DNA of 64,000 bases, taken from contig JADCRB010000064.1 in NCBI GenBank assembly GCA_021464245.1, positions 3,527,455 to 3,591,454 on the forward strand. The letters are read 5' to 3'. The notes under the pieces were generated by a model. The model had not been told where the DNA came from. It made no database searches and saw only the letters and a program-made list of their open reading frames with translations. Position 1 is the first letter of the stretch. The number at the start of each line of letters is the position of its first letter. Both the position numbers and the translations under genes were made by a program. The DNA comes from Carallia brachiata. Lineage: Eukaryota > Streptophyta > Magnoliopsida > Malpighiales > Rhizophoraceae. Positions 8,928 through 20,289 of this stretch are shown piece after piece.

Positions 8928-11900
8928 AGCTGCAATCTCATAAAAAATTTAATCTCAATGCTATCAAATATAGCTATTATTTGGCGTTTCATGTTAATTC
9001 AATTTTCAGATTAAGTGCTGAGGAATTTTGAATTATTAAAGCAAAATTAGTCCCACTTCTGTTCCGTCAGCTGGAATCATGTTTCCTTCAAGAGATGCAA
9101 AGTGTTGCATATACATAAAAAGAAATAATAATCACCTCGCTATCTCATAAAACCTTGAGGAAAACAGTATCCTTTTCTATACCTCTACTTAATCAACGTT
9201 ATTTGTGCATCAGAATAGACACAAGCAGGAAGCCACTTTTGAGATGCAGTTACTAATACATTGGCAATTCGTATCATATGTATAGAAACAGCTAAAATCT
9301 TTTTCACTTAGACAACTTAATATGCAACCACCAGTTTGTGGTCTGTACTGAATGAATTCGATAATTTAAGGTTGTCTGCAATATTATGCCGTTCAACAAC
9401 TTGTCTGAATTCATGAATTAGTGGAGATAAAGTTGTATGGGAAAATTAATCAAAATATGAAGTTGCACTTACATGAAGTGAGTAACAATAAGCATGAGCT
9501 ATGTGCTGGATGGATGTTGGGCTAATTTCCCCACTGATCCTAACATCCTATATTCATTGTCTCACAAAAAGCAAATGCATCAAGGATAGTTCAAGATATG
9601 GTTCATAATAAAATGAATGCAAAGGGATCAAGACTACCTGGGCATTGGAATCAAAATCCAGTTCCATATTCCCATCATCATTTAACCAAAGATTGAAGAT
9701 GATAATTTTTGTTCCCTGATGCCCTATGTCATAAAACTGATTCTTGGACTAGTAAGAAAGAGAAATGAGTTAACGAAGCTTGAGAATGTCAAAGAATCAA
9801 AAGCTATCACCACAACAGTAACTGCATGTCTCAATATCAAAGTCCTAATAGCCTTTCTTCCATCAGTTCCAATTACGATCAGTGTGAACATTTTAGAACA
9901 CAACAATATATCTGATGTATTCACTTAAGCAATCAGAAATTTCACTCTTTCCGTCCTCAATTTCAATTAAACAAGCCTCCTAACATGTTGTTTAGGACAT
10001 TAGCTGCTTACTACTGTGTGGGTAAATGATGCAACAAGAAGAAGCAAAGGACGAGCTATACCATCTTAACCCTACAAGAAAATTTATAAAACTTTTATCA
10101 ACCTTTTTGCTTTTCATATTTAAAAACCATCACTATTAAGTATATTATTCACATGGGATGTGCAGGCAGATGATCAGTCATAATAATTTTCCTCCTCCTT
10201 TCAGGGTTTCAGTGTTTCAGTGTTCCTCATTCCATACGATGATTAGCCAGCATTCCATGGTTATGTTAATTGAGTTGATTCCTTGATATTTGACCACAAA
10301 ATTGACTTCTTGAGGTTTTTTTTATACATGGCATATGAAATTCTGTTGTCATTTAATGCCCAAACACCCTAAATAATGCAGTCTTATCAATCTTGCACTA
10401 TGCTACCAAATTTGTGCAGCCAAAAGATTCTTCAGGCTTACTTGCTTCAGCAGATCCTCTTCAGTTGAATAAGGAGACCATTGCAGTAGCATGGACAGAT
10501 TTGAACGAAATGCTTCTTTTCCATGAGGTAGAATGGGACTGAGGGTTTCAGTTGATGTGTTAAACTCATAATCCACCTGCATTAATAAGAAAGCTGACAG
10601 TAAGATTGCCGGGGTGTACCCTTGGCCACCAAAGAAAACCTGCAGTTGAGAATCAATCCATGGGAAAAATCCACAATGACCTGAAGATCTGGGAATGGGA
10701 CTTGAGAACATATTAGCTATACAAGGAATGGAAGAAGATGGAATCGCTCAATTTGGAGTAAACATAAAAAGGAGTTTGCTCCCGCTCCCACTGAGAAGCA
10801 ATAAACAAACACTCGTGTTGTTACCAGCCCTTGTTTCCAGGTTTCCTAAACATCCATTTTGGTTGATTTCAACAAAAAAGATACTGAGATTCCACATTAA
10901 ACTGCTTATTCTTAAGCATACGAATGATGCCTAAGTTCGTATTGGCCCTAGCGTGTACGTGCATCCTCAGCAGCTCACAATCATATTCCGCAGAGAGTTC
11001 AAGTAATGTGTGACTACAGAGTGCAAGTACCTGATACAAATATTAATTTCATGGACTAACATGGAAAGTTGAAAACCAGTAACATAAATTAAGAATGAAC
11101 ATTTGAAAGATCCAATGGGTAATACAAGAGTGATCAAAGTTTATACCCACCATTGGTACCACAATCCTGTCACGGCCCATTTGCCTTAAAAATGTATAAG
11201 AGAGAAGACAAATACTTTGAGTCACTAAGCTCGTCTCCACATGGCGGCTGAAGACAATAACATCAGCTCCAAGTCGCATAGTGCTTGTCTTGAAACCATT
11301 TCCATCTAAAAGAGGGGCCGTGAATAAGCAAAACTAGAAAGGAATACATAATAAAGCTATAATCAACAGAATATGGTCCATACACTGTCCAATGGAATGC
11401 TTTGTTTTCTCTGTAAAGCCAAAGCTCATACAGTTCCTTATAGCTTCTGGACCCATTCCCCTACCATTGTCTTCTTGTTGAAAATCATCAAGTTTCAGAT
11501 GCAAAAGATTTAGTTGAGGATCTTGTCAACATATCATAAAGAAATTATAAGCACTGAATGAAAAAGTTACTTTGAATTAGCAAAGCAGGACTCCCATCTC
11601 GGGAATTTGAGACCTCGTTTATGATGACAGATGTGGCCCCACTTTGTATCTGACAAAAAAGCAGCATTAGAGGATGATCACACTAAACCTTCATCAGAAC
11701 AAAACTTCAACAACAATGAGAACAGTTTTCAATTCATTCCATAGCTTTCTTTCTAACACAACATTCTGGCACAGATTATACCCTGTAGGACACAACTGAG
11801 AAAGAAATTCTGTCTTTAAGACTTCACAAAACTATACACATTGCTGCCATACTATTTTTGAAAACACTGTCCTTAATTGCCCAGAAGCTATTCTCTGAAG

Positions 11901-12943
11901 AAAAAAGAAGTCGTACTACTTTGAAAACAGTGTTCTTAGATATCCAGAAGCTAATCTCTGAAAACAAAAGAAGTCCAATCATTAGACTTTACCGCATCAA
12001 TTGCATTATCAACCAGCTCTGCTATCGCTGCAAAGAGAGCGCAACAAACGGAGACAGAGGAGAGGACTACACGTCAGATTAAAAAAAAATAACCAAAAGC
12101 GCAGCGCATTAAAGCAAAGCATATAACTAATATCATCCACAAACCAAACAAACCGCCAAAGACCCACTTATGTGAGGTTGCATTTGAATGAAGAAACATG
12201 GGATGCACATGCAGATGATTTTTGTTGTCTGCAATCAACAAGCAAAATCAATATTTAGATAGATAGCAAAGGTAAAACACTCAAATTCGAGCAAAAATGG
12301 AGAAGTAAATTTTATAATCATGAAATCAAGTTTGGCAGGTTTTCTACTAAGTTCTGAATCCCGGTCAACTGTAAGGCTTCTTCTTGTGAAATTTATTAAT
12401 GAAGACTTGGCTACTTTCCGCGTCAATGATTATTGCAATTTTCTTTTTTTTTTTTTGGCATACCCAGATAAAGTCAGTAAACAAAAAAAATTTTAACCAA
12501 CAAGTGTTGGTTCAGTTGGTTAGTAGGCTGATCTCAAGTAGATTCACCTGCCAAAAAGTAGGGTTTCAAACTTGGAAAAGGGACTTGTTGGGAGGGAAAA
12601 AAAACCCGTAGTGCTCTAACCGATTGGCCACCATTTTTTGCACCAAAGTAAACAACAAGAATTTTGAAATAGCCAATTTCTTACTTAGATTTGAAGCTTT
12701 GCAATCCTGTGTCAGCCCAATTTCATAATTCCCAGCCTTCCAGAATTTCCGACAGACTGGAGCAGGAGAGAGTTGGAGTTCTGAAGAATGGGTTGGCTTA
12801 TCGATTAGTGAAGCACCTCCTTCATCCGAACTACTAGAGCCCCTCAATCTTGTGCTAGAAACATTTGCATTTCCGTTGCCATTCGATTTCCGAAACTCAT
12901 CATCACCACTACTGCGCACTTCTAAAAAACCTGGAGGCCTCAT
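8928..12943 (-). pseudogene. MORC6: MORC6-like GHKL ATPase, 3'-truncated copy A
   Basis: Start codon at 12943 (MRPPGFLEVRSSGDDEF). Exons corresponding to 1-9 of copy B are present down to 9473, with GT-AG borders. They encode FWKAGNYEIG, the N-terminal HPMFLHSNATSHKW block, the GHKL N-box AELVDNAID, the DNGRGMGPEAIRNC loop, FKTSTMRLGADVIVF, VDYEFNTSTE and FNLWLNDDGNMELDFDS. Exon 8 (9736..9638) is in frame here, unlike in copy B. Exon 10 has lost its acceptor and about 80 bp, and exons 11-18 are missing because homology stops near 8928, close to the zinc-finger array. The residue after NAID is Ala where copy B has Glu. No complete ATPase plus coiled coil can be made, so I call it a pseudogene or partial gene. 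Confidence 0.82.
12505..12650 (+). mobile_element. Possible tRNA-derived SINE in MORC intron 1
   Basis: Contains a tRNA-like A-box context (GGTTCAGTTGGTTAG) followed about 40 bp later by a B-box-like GGTTTCAAACT. It is flanked by similar 9-10 bp direct repeats, AACCAACAAG (12495-12504) and AACAACAAG (12651-12659). The same element is at 53160-53310 in copy B, so it predates the duplication. Family not identified. Confidence 0.4.
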
Positions 12944-13019
12944 TTTAATTGCTGCGAAAAATACAACAATCCACATCAATTTTCTTATTAAACAAAAAAA
13001 AAAAAAAAAAAAGGCAACG

Positions 13020-14011
13020 CTAAGGTTGGAACATTGCAGCTAATGAATAATAATCAAAATCAAGAGCACACGAGTAGTAAGACGGCAAAAGCAAACAAAG
13101 ATAGTCGAAATTAGGAAGGAAAACCAGTTAAATGCTTGGGAAACAAATTCAAAATCACTTCAAAACAGCTCGTCACAAGCAAATAATTGAAGGTCAAGAG
13201 GAGATGAATTTTGTCTATACTCTGCAGATTTTCTTGGAGATGAGCGCACGGTGGCTAAAAGAAAAACCTGCTTCTGTAAACTTTGAAGACAAGCCAAGAA
13301 AATGAAGCGTGTTTGGCAAAAACTTTTCCTTCATATTTTTATCGCAAAGAAAAATACGCAAAAATTTGGACACTGAAATATTTATATAAAACGTTAGGTA
13401 GATTCTTAATAATAATTATAAATTTAATATATAAAGATTTATATTATTAAATCTAAAAAATATAATATATTTAAATAAATTATTAAATTAATTAATTATT
13501 TTATTTTATTTTTTTTGGTAAAAAAATTATTGTATATATCTCAGTCATTAAATTAAATTTGTAGGTTAGATCAGAGATTATCTATTTTATATTTGTTTAA
13601 CCCCACTCATTATAAGAGAGTATTACTCAAAAATTATTAAAATTATACGTGAATATTTTAAATTAACTTAATATTGTAAATTGTAAATTAAAGCACCTAC
13701 TATTTAATATTACTGAATTTCTTCTAAAAAAAAGTAAAATTTTAAGCGCAGTTTATAATATTCGAGTTAATATAATGAGTAAGGAAAATATGTCGCTTTT
13801 CTATCATACTATAGTTAATTACTTATTTTAAATTTATTATAAATTTATCGTAAATTTTGTAATTGTATAAGGTGATTAAAAATTTATTGCAGTTGATAAT
13901 ATTGTAAGGAATCCGAAGGATTGAAACGCGTGATACTGACAAGGACGAGCAAGTACGCAAAAGAAGCGGGGGAATGACCACGTGTCATTTTCATTATCTC
14001 TACTCTTGACA
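13020..14011. other. MORC copy A 5' leader and promoter region
   Basis: Upstream of the MORC start. It is AT-rich from 13380 to 13880 with no coding signal. A conserved block at about 13895-14011 contains the G-box/ABRE core CACGTG at 13979-13984 and matches 54703-54821 closely. Position 13405-13415 (TTAATAATAA) is the empty site of the MITE found in copy B at 54053-54574. Confidence 0.6.
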
Positions 14012-14014
14012 TAA

Positions 14015-14727
14015 CACTATGTTTGGAATGCATATAGGGTGAGGATAGAAAGTGGAGAGAAAGAAAGTGGAGGGATATAAAGTAATTTTCTCTCCGATTG
14101 TTTGGAATGATAAAAGAAATAGAAGGAAAGAAAGTGAAGAGAAAAAAATAATTAGTTTAGATATGAGATGAAAGTTAAGAGAAAGAAAAATGTTTACATT
14201 AAAATGATAAATATACCTCCATTTAACTCAGAAATGAATTAATTTTTTTTAACCAATGGTAAATGCCAAATAGTTTGGATGGCTCACGTTGCTAATTATT
14301 TTTTTTTTCCCCAAGATATGTTACTCTACATATATGTGATGGGTATATATATGTGTATACATTACAACCAACTCAAATTACCACCTCATTTGCACGTGGA
14401 ATGGAGATTGGTTTAGTAGAAATGAATAATTTGGAGAGAATGAAAGCACGCCCAATAATGAAATGACATGATTTTGTACAAAAGCAAGTATGCTGGAGTA
14501 GACGAGGGCACAACTATCAATTCACTGTAACTAGTCAACTTTTCTCTACTTTTCTCCCCGATTTGGAGAGAGCTTTTGTATAGTAAAGGCAAGGCATTAC
14601 TTTCACCTCACTTTCGCCCCTGAGTCCTTCCCCACGTTTTCCAAACGAACGAAAAATGCTTCGTTCTGTGTAGCTTTCTTTCCTCTTCTTTTCTTTCCCC
14701 TGCTTTCCTCCCTTTCCAAATATAGTG
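14015..14727. mobile_element. PIF/Harbinger-type MITE with TAA target duplication
   Basis: A 713 bp insertion relative to copy B. Ends are CACTATGTTTGGAA and, reverse-complemented, CACTATATTTGGAA (13 of 14 matching). It is flanked by TAA at 14012-14014 and 14728-14730. The paralogous site at 54824-54826 has a single TAA (ACATAAAAGTG). A 3 bp TWA duplication plus short inverted ends is the known signature of PIF/Harbinger (Tourist-like) elements. No transposase ORF is present, so the element is non-autonomous. Confidence 0.85.
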
Positions 14728-14730
14728 TAA

Positions 14731-15640
14731 AAGTGTCACTTCCATTTGTAAACCTGCTTCCCTATTTTTTCAAATAAAAAACGATAATAATTTTTTTATT
14801 AATACATATTTAAATCATAAGCTATATATAAGACTATTTTCATAAATTCTATGTCGTGGTAACATTTTTTTTTCTTTAGCTATCATGTAATGTAAATAAA
14901 CGAAACAGTATATGCCTGGCTTGCATTAAATCATAGCAACTCATTATATGTAAATTATTATTTTTGGGTATAATTATATATAAAAATTAAAAATTTACAA
15001 TTAAAAATTGGGTGCATTCATTTAATCCCATTCATTTATCTTTTTTCCCTTTCAGAGAGTTGTTTGGTGATCACTCATGTTTTGAATTTTTCTTACTAAA
15101 ATCATTCAATGTTAGGGTTCTCTTGAAGTCTGTCATTCAATTTGAATAAGATAAATAAAAAAAAAAAAAATTACCAACTTCGTCTATCTTTCCAAACTAA
15201 ATGCCCTCGTAAGACTAAAATAAAAGCAAAAAAAGAGTGAATTTCTAAAATTCTTTTTATAATAACGAGCATCTCAGCCAGATATCCGGCCTAGCTTTTG
15301 CTTGGCAACAAATCGGTGGCTTGAAGAAAACGAAATTAACGAGAAAGGCAGACAAATAACTAACACATTAATCTGATTAAAAAAAATTAAATGTTGAAAT
15401 AACGGTAGGAGTGTTTTTGGGTTTGGTTTTGAAATCGGTGGTGATGTTTTTTTTTTATCCAATTGAATCAAGAGTTACGTCATATAAACAAAGGAGGCCC
15501 AAGCGTTAACCGGTTTTCTTAAGCCCCAAATTATAGACGTGCCAGTAGATTTAGTACCAATCTTTGGTATCATATCGGATGGTCAAATGGTCAACGCGTT
15601 TATGCAGTTACACCATAAATGCTGTCAATTTTTATTCCTA
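14731..15640. other. Non-coding upstream part of duplication A
   Basis: AT-rich sequence matching 54827-56022. It contains the empty TAA site (15198-15200) of the copy B MITE. The segment 15260-15600 is better conserved between copies (for example ATCGGTGGCTTGAAGAAAAC) but has no convincing ORF. Confidence 0.55.
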
Positions 15641-15917
15641 ATTGTTGCTCCTATGCAAAGGCTTATAAATTTTGAGCTCATTTTTCCTATATTCCGTTGA
15701 TCCCTCTGACCACAGCCGAATTTGAGCCCATTATGGCTCATCCGGCACGGTAATTACTTCTCAATTGCTGAAGCACACAACGGTGCATACACCGGCAATG
15801 GCAATGATGGTCCAATGCATATATGCTCATGAATTTTTCATTTTCGTTCCAATTGGAAGCTTTTTGAGGAGAATTGAAAGCATATTGTTGTAGAGATATT
15901 TATTATCTATTATAATA

Positions 15918-16165
15918 AAGGGAACCATTACATAGCCACACATTGGTAGTCAAATTTTAATCAAACGGTATTCAGTTCATGCAACAAGATACATATTTTG
16001 TGCAACCTTAGTTAAAAAATATGCAACAAAAAAATATAGTAATATTTTTTCAAATAACTTTTTTATTATTACAGTTATACAAAATATATTAGTTGTTACA
16101 CAAAATATGAATCTGAATAATATTTGACCACCAAATTGTATGGCCATGCAAGTTTTCCCTATAAA
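15918..16165. mobile_element. Probable MITE with ~40 bp diverged inverted ends
   Basis: The left end GGGAACCATTACATAGCCAC and the reverse complement of the right end (GGGAAAACTTGCATGGCCAT) align over ~40 bp at roughly 70%, including TTGGTAGTCAAAT versus TTGGTGGTCAAAT. Flanks TATAATAAA and TATAAAAAG could be a degraded 9 bp duplication, which would suggest a Mutator-like element. No ORF. Confidence 0.5.
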
Positions 16166-16342
16166 AAGGGAAAGTGATCACTCGTCTGGCTTATAATAAT
16201 TTGAAAGTAAACATGATATCCCGATTCTACATCTTTTTTTTTCATTATTTTCCTTTTTTGTTACAAAGCCGAAAGGTAGAAAAAATTAGAGTCATTAGAA
16301 CCCAATATGGAATTAAGTTGTTTTAACAAACGTAAATATTCT

Positions 16343-16980
16343 TTTTGGTCAGGAGTAAGAATCCTTACAAATATTAGAGAACGTCTCTAATGGGGATAAT
16401 TCACGTCCAAGAAGCAGCTTATTAATGGGATGGACTATGCCTCCAAGAGATTGGATCAAGATTAAACACGGATGCAACTGTATAAGGAAATCCAGGGCCT
16501 GTAGGAGTTAGTAGAGTTGTGAGAGATCACTTTGGCACTTGGGTAAGTGGGTTTATACACAATATTGGCCCCACTAGTGTCTTTACGGCAAAATTTTTAG
16601 GTGTTTTTCAAGAGTTACAGCTAGCTAGTTTGAAAGGAGACTTTATAAAAGTGATTTTATAAACTGATTCAAAATTGGCTTGTTAAGTCATTTTAGATGA
16701 TATTTTTCCAACTCATTCATTAGTTAATTTGGTTGTTGCTTACAAAGAGCTAATGTAAAAAGACTGATCGGTTCGTTTAATGCATATTTATAGACAAGCG
16801 AATCGGATTGTGGATTGACTTATTTACTCCGCTATTTTTTAATGCTCGGAACTCTCCGTACATTACAATTCATCTCCTAATTTATTTAGAATTCTCGCTA
16901 AGGATTTGATTGGTATTTTTTTTATAAAAATATTATTTCTTAATTTGGGCTTTGCCCTCCTTGTGAAAAAAAAAAAACAA
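16343..16980 (+). mobile_element. 5'-truncated LINE with RNase H (RVT_3) remnant and poly(A)
   Basis: Reads PPRDWIKINTDATV, then a stop, then GNPGPVGVSRVVRDHFGTW and later TDSKLA-like and HIYRQANRIVD, which is the typical RNase H tail of plant LINE reverse transcriptases. It ends in TTTGCCCTCCTTGTG plus a 12-base A run. It is flanked by a ~32 bp imperfect direct repeat starting AATTAAGTTGTTTTAACAA at 16311-16342 and 16981-17012, read as the target-site duplication. Internal stops and 3 differences between the repeats indicate some age. Confidence 0.85.
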
Positions 16981-17465
16981 AATTAAGTTGTTTTAACAAT
17001 AGTAAGTATTCTAATTAAAGAACAAGACATTATTTTCTAATATTCGGGCGACAAACAAGACAAGACATTATTTTCCAATCTTCGGCAACAAACAAACACA
17101 GCATAGATAAGCCGCCCCGTCAAAGCCCACAAAGGAGGTGGTGATTGGTGGCCTCTAATAAACCAAGCAAATTGTTCCACTTTCTTTCCCGCCAAAGCCC
17201 AAAAGAAGCAATGACCTCCAAGCGCTAACGTTAACAAAGACCCCTTTTTCCTTGTCAATTCCCCGAAGCCCCATTGCTTGCTTTGCTTTTCCTTTTCTTT
17301 TTCTCACTTAAAAACAGCAATCCTTGTCACCCAAAAAATTTTAAAAAAAAAAAAAAATCTTTAAATTCAGACAGCTTTAAACATTTGTAAAGGTTTCTCC
17401 CTTATGTAACCCTTTTGTCTTGTTAGCTTGGCAATTAGGGCTTGATACACGACTAGCTATCTAGC

Positions 17466-19858
17466 ATGGAGAAAGACGCTTTTTACGTTGTACGGAAAGG
17501 GGATATTATAGGTGTTTACAAGAGCCTTTTAGTGATTGCCAAGCCCAGGTTGGATCATCTGTATGTATTTTCCCTTTCATCTTTTAATAGTTCCTTCGTC
17601 GGCTTTTTGCTTCTGCGTGTATCCCTGTACGTGCTTTATTCTTCCTTGTTCGTCAATCTCGGATGCCCAGTTGGAAATTGTAATCTGGGTCCTCTTGATT
17701 TTAAAGAGCCAACCTTCTTTTTGTTTTTTTTGTATTCAGTTTCTGGGTATGGGTTCTTGATTCTTTTTCATTTTTTCTTCTTTCTTTCTTCTTCTTTTGG
17801 GTGGCTAAACATTTGATTCTCAAGAATCGACCTTTTTTTGCTTTGTGAAAAATGACCCGGGGGTCGGCTAAGTTGCAGGGTTTCTTCTTTAGGGAAAAAG
17901 TAGAGGGCCCGATATTTTTGTTGCTCTGCTCGAGAATTGTCCTAATTGCAACAAAATTGTAAGTTTTTTAATAATATTTAAATTTTTTTAATAAAAATAT
18001 AATATAATTTTATTTCTGTTTTCTTTTTTAAAAAAATCGTTATTATTGTACAAAATTAAAGATTTGTTACATTTCAGGTGGGCAAAAAAAATCGGGTGAT
18101 ATACTATGTCCTTCTAGTTTTTCCCTTCTAAAAATGGCTGCAGGTTCTTGTTATTGTTTCTTCTTCTTCTTCTTCTTCTTCTTCTTTTTTAATATAGAAT
18201 TGTCATTCTGCCGAAATGCCACATTCCCGATTTTTTTATATTGCATCTTTATAATTGAAGTTCTTGGCCAAGCGAATGGTCTTGGTTGTATTAGATTGAA
18301 TTAAAAGTATTCAGGTCTCATGAACTGTGTTCTTTTTGCAATTAAATAAACCTATGCCGTGCTAGTTTGAGTAGTTTGGTTCATAATTTCTAGCTGTGCT
18401 CTGTTGCACCTTGCTGTTGACCTTTGATGACATAAGTGTTATGTACTAAGTAGTAAGCATTTCTTGTTTTTATCTTATACCATTACAATATGCTTTGCCT
18501 ATCTCATTGACAATGAGTTGTGATGTGTGCATAGTTGAAATTTGCTATTGATGAATGTTCACTTGCTGGGGAGTTTTTTTTGTTGGTTTTAGGTATGTGA
18601 ACCTCCTGCCAGTGTGTTCAAAGGCTATGGTTTGCCTAAGAAGGCCGAGGAGTATCATGTGTCACACGGGCTCAAGAATGCTGCCTATTATATCAGTGCA
18701 GCTGATGTTCAAAATGATCTTTTTGGCAAACTTATTCCATGCAGTAGTCAGGTTAACCTCTCTCTACACACACACATGCTTGCATATTAAGGGATCGGTG
18801 GCTCGATTTTGGGCTCCTTCTCAGTTTAACTTTAAATTTTATACTCTCTCTCTCTCCCCCCCTAATCCAACAAAAGTTTATCTCCTGGTTGGAAAATGGC
18901 TTTGTTTTGTGAAATGACCTCAGGACCCCGGCCTGACCATGTAAATCATCGATGTGATGTTTTTGAACTGTTTCATTTTGTGGTTGATAATCAAGAATGT
19001 GCCCCATCTTCTTCTATGGCATCCATTTTCCAAGTTTTATACGCCATACCAATACATCTAGTAATATCCATGTGATTTTAGGAACCAGCTTCTTCTGGAG
19101 GAAAGGCATTGGACAAGAATTCACCACCAAAACAACCTGAAGAAGCAGATAAATCCGCTGTAAGTGGAGACTCTGATTTTAATACATATTTCAAAGCAGC
19201 AATTATCTTAACGAATTGAATTTATGTACACAGCATTGATTGTTTCTTTTATGACTACAATATGGTTGGCTTGCCCTGTTGTCAACAAATTAAGATTTTC
19301 ACATAGTCTAGATGTACTGTTGATGGATCATTCACTTGCTATGGTCATTTCTTTTTGGTTTTAGGTGTGTAAGGAGACTGACAAGTACCATGTCAAGCCT
19401 CCAGATTCTCGTCTGTCATATGATGCTCAAAATGATCGATTTTCCTATCACATCGCTTGTGTCTTTTGGGTAACCCATTTTTGTTCTTTTTTCATGTGTG
19501 TGTATGCATGTGGATGGATGGGTGGGTGGTGGTGGTTTTATTCATTGAAACCTCATCTCTTGCTTGGGAAATGCCATCTTGGTGTTAAAAGGTTTTATAA
19601 TAGATGGTTGCAACTTATAATTAGGCCAATCATTTAAATTATCCTTGTGAGATTTATGAACTCTATTTCATTTTGTGATTAATAATCGGGAATGTAACAT
19701 GTTTTTTGTTCTTGAGCATAAGATTCCAAGTGGCTTATGCCATATCAGCGCATCTGATAATATATATGTGCCTCTAGGTGGGTGAACCTTCTTCGAATGG
19801 AAAAGAATCGGATGAGGATTATCCACCAAAGAGATCGAAAAAGGTACTTGAATTAGCT
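17466..19858 (+). pseudogene. RNase H1-type gene, N-terminal viroplasmin-like domain only
   Basis: Exons: 17466-17560, 18593-18751, 19082-19159, 19365-19469, 19778-19858, each with GT-AG borders. Exon 1 reads MEKDAFYVVRKGDIIGVYKS, the start of the hybrid-binding (caulimovirus viroplasmin-like) domain found in RNase H1 proteins. Exon 2 continues VFKGYGLPKKAEEY...HGLKNAAYYISAADVQNDLFG. In exon 1 AGCCTTTTAGTGATTGCC appears to carry two extra T: without them the frame reads SLSDCQAQVGSS and joins exon 2 in phase. Exons 4-5 look like a diverged duplicate of exons 2-3. No RNase H catalytic domain (DGA/GNPG motif) follows; homology ends near 19870. I infer a 3'-truncated, frameshifted relic. An RNA:DNA-hybrid-binding role is family knowledge only. 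Confidence 0.75.
18160..18188 (+). repeat. (TTC)n microsatellite
   Basis: Nine to ten uninterrupted TTC units inside intron 1 of the RNase H1-type gene. Confidence 0.9.
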
Positions 19859-19990
19859 GTAAGTTGACACATTGCATGTAATTCATTTCAAAGTTGCGAG
19901 AACGTTGATAAACCTTTTTTTTTTTTTAATGCAATGAAAATTTTTATTTTTCTTTAAAAATAAAATAATAATAAAGTGATATAAATATTA

Positions 19991-20209
19991 CGATATATGG
20001 TTGAAATTTAAAAAAATTGTTGAGTGAAAGAACGAGCGGAGACTCAGAGCGGAGCTTGAGAATCTGGTTGTAGTGGTTTGCATCATCAAGACCAAAGTCC
20101 CCAAGCAAAACCCCAACAGCAACGCCACCAACACTTTCCTTTTCCATTTGCAATGAGATTTCTGATTGTGTTGCGCAGCCGCCGCCGCCGCCAACTTTCG
20201 GTGCTTCAT
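19991..20209 (-). pseudogene. N-terminal fragment of a signal-anchor membrane protein
   Basis: A 73-codon frame beginning MKHRKLAAAAAAQHNQKSHC, followed by basic residues (KWKRK) and a hydrophobic stretch (VLVALLLGFCLGTLVLMM). This is the layout of a type II signal anchor such as those of Golgi glycosyltransferases. No catalytic domain follows; beyond 20000 the sequence becomes AT-rich. I read it as a first exon or truncated 5' end left at a rearrangement point, next to the truncated 3' end of the RNase H1-type gene. Family not identified. A short divergent frame starts at 20262 (MAEKTGSELYKNKGKTAF) and has no recognisable domain. Confidence 0.4.
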
Positions 20210-20289
20210 TTAGCCGACTTCCTTTTTTTTCTTTTTTTTTCACTCCTATTCTTCCTCCACCATGGCCGAAAAGACTGGAAGTGAGTTAT

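Larger units (their letters stand above)
8910..15640. repeat. Segmental duplication copy A (paralogue of 49583-56022)
   Basis: High nucleotide similarity to 49583-56022 in the same orientation, starting at AAGCTGCAATCTCATAAAAA (8926 region) and ending near ATGCTGTCAATTTTTATTCC (15640). It covers the MORC 5' half, its introns, the AT-rich promoter and an upstream block at 15240-15640. The main length differences between copies are explained by MITE insertions: 14015-14727 in A; 54053-54574 and 55330-55587 in B. Confidence 0.9.

Noticed and set aside
12500..12640. Functional tRNA gene
   Set aside because: Only A-box and B-box-like motifs are present. The arms do not pair into a cloverleaf and the flanking repeats fit a SINE better.
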